Part shown: in pieces, positions 63,877 to 64,000 of the stretch
Numbering within the stretch: position 1 is the stretch's first letter
Layout: each line of letters opens with the position of its first letter
DNA from: Saccharibacillus deserti
GTDB lineage: Bacteria; Bacillota; Bacilli; Paenibacillales; Paenibacillaceae
Reading direction: 5' to 3'
DNA length: 64,000 bases
Assembly: GCF_013618475.1 (NCBI RefSeq)
Contig: NZ_JABJVN010000004.1
Span: forward strand, 267,186 to 331,185
Notes under the pieces: model-generated
Database searches by the model: none
What the model was told of the DNA's origin: nothing
What the model saw: only the letters and a program-made list of their open reading frames with translations
Translations under genes and position numbers: made by a program

Positions 63877-64000
63877 GTACACTGCGCAATGTTGGACAGC
63901 ATTAGATTGTCCAATGTTGCCAGTACACTGCGCAATGTTGGACAGCATTAGATTGTCCAATGTTGCCAGTACACTGCGCAATGTTGGACAGCATTAGATA
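63877..64000. repeat. 46-bp tandem repeat built of palindromes, cut by the window edge
   Basis: A 46-base unit starts at 63877, 63923 and 63969 with near-identical copies (2.7 copies in view, continuing past the edge), and a degenerate piece lies before 63877. Each unit has the inverted repeat TTGGACA...TGTCCAA and the near palindrome ACACTGCGCAATGT. Copies are the same throughout, so there are no CRISPR spacers. Confidence 0.9.

Noticed and set aside
63877..64000. CRISPR array
   Set aside because: The period is 46 bases and the whole unit is repeated with no variable spacers; no cas gene is seen.

Overview
The window looks like chromosomal DNA of a Gram-positive, moderately GC-rich member of the Paenibacillaceae (Paenibacillus or Saccharibacillus type). 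This is inferred from gene content (ccpN-ppsR, yerC, dgkB-rlmCD, DUF2536, YesM/YesN-type regulators next to sugar ABC transporters), from strong AGGAGG-type ribosome binding sites with some GTG/TTG starts, and from a dense load of sugar-uptake loci. I saw no rRNA, tRNA, prophage, CRISPR array or intact insertion sequence. The left edge cuts a gene and the right edge cuts a tandem repeat.

Regions. 1-5.4 kb: a 23S rRNA uracil methyltransferase with a very long disordered N-terminus (truncated by the edge), a DUF2975/XRE pair, and an SDR dehydrogenase divergent from a TetR regulator. 6-15 kb: SstT-type Ser/Thr symporter, two zinc-ribbon membrane proteins (one TcaA-like), a spermidine-synthase-fold protein, a TetR/MFS efflux pair with palindromic operators, and a cation diffusion facilitator. 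14.9-17.5 kb: a carbon-flux cluster, ccpN, ppsR and glpX. 18-24.8 kb: amino-acid permease, membrane acyltransferase, Bcr/CflA efflux pump, a 54-residue membrane protein, and a decayed divergent pair (NmrA-like and HxlR-like pseudogenes). 24.9-33.6 kb: a sucrose/alpha-glucoside operon (LacI regulator, GH13 glucosidase, binding protein, two permeases, fructokinase, sucrose phosphorylase) with four GGAACNGTTCC palindromes ahead of the catabolic genes. 34-39 kb: an aryl-beta-glucoside module (PTS, GH1, DUF606 transporter) divergent from a LysR regulator. 39.5-45.3 kb: housekeeping genes (second RlmCD paralogue, dgkB, CbiX-like chelatase, yerC, corA). 60.3-63.2 kb: a lipoprotein and a pit phosphate transport pair. 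The last ~120 bp is a 46-bp tandem repeat built of palindromes.

The most interesting part is 45.5-60.1 kb, which reads as a complete intracellular beta-mannan-oligosaccharide system. One operon carries a YesM-type histidine kinase, an overlapping solute-binding lipoprotein and a LacI regulator. A second, convergent operon carries a GH113 beta-mannanase translationally coupled to a single-chain fusion of cellobiose/mannobiose 2-epimerase with a GH130 mannosylglucose phosphorylase. Divergent from it are a short YesN-type response regulator and then an ABC importer (binding protein, two permeases), a second GH130 enzyme and a CE7 acetyl esterase. The inferred route is: import acetylated manno-oligosaccharides, remove acetyl groups (CE7), cut to mannobiose (GH113, GH130), epimerise the reducing mannose to glucose and phosphorolyse in the same polypeptide, giving mannose-1-phosphate and glucose. 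No ABC ATPase is encoded next to either importer, so a shared MsmX-type ATPase elsewhere is expected.
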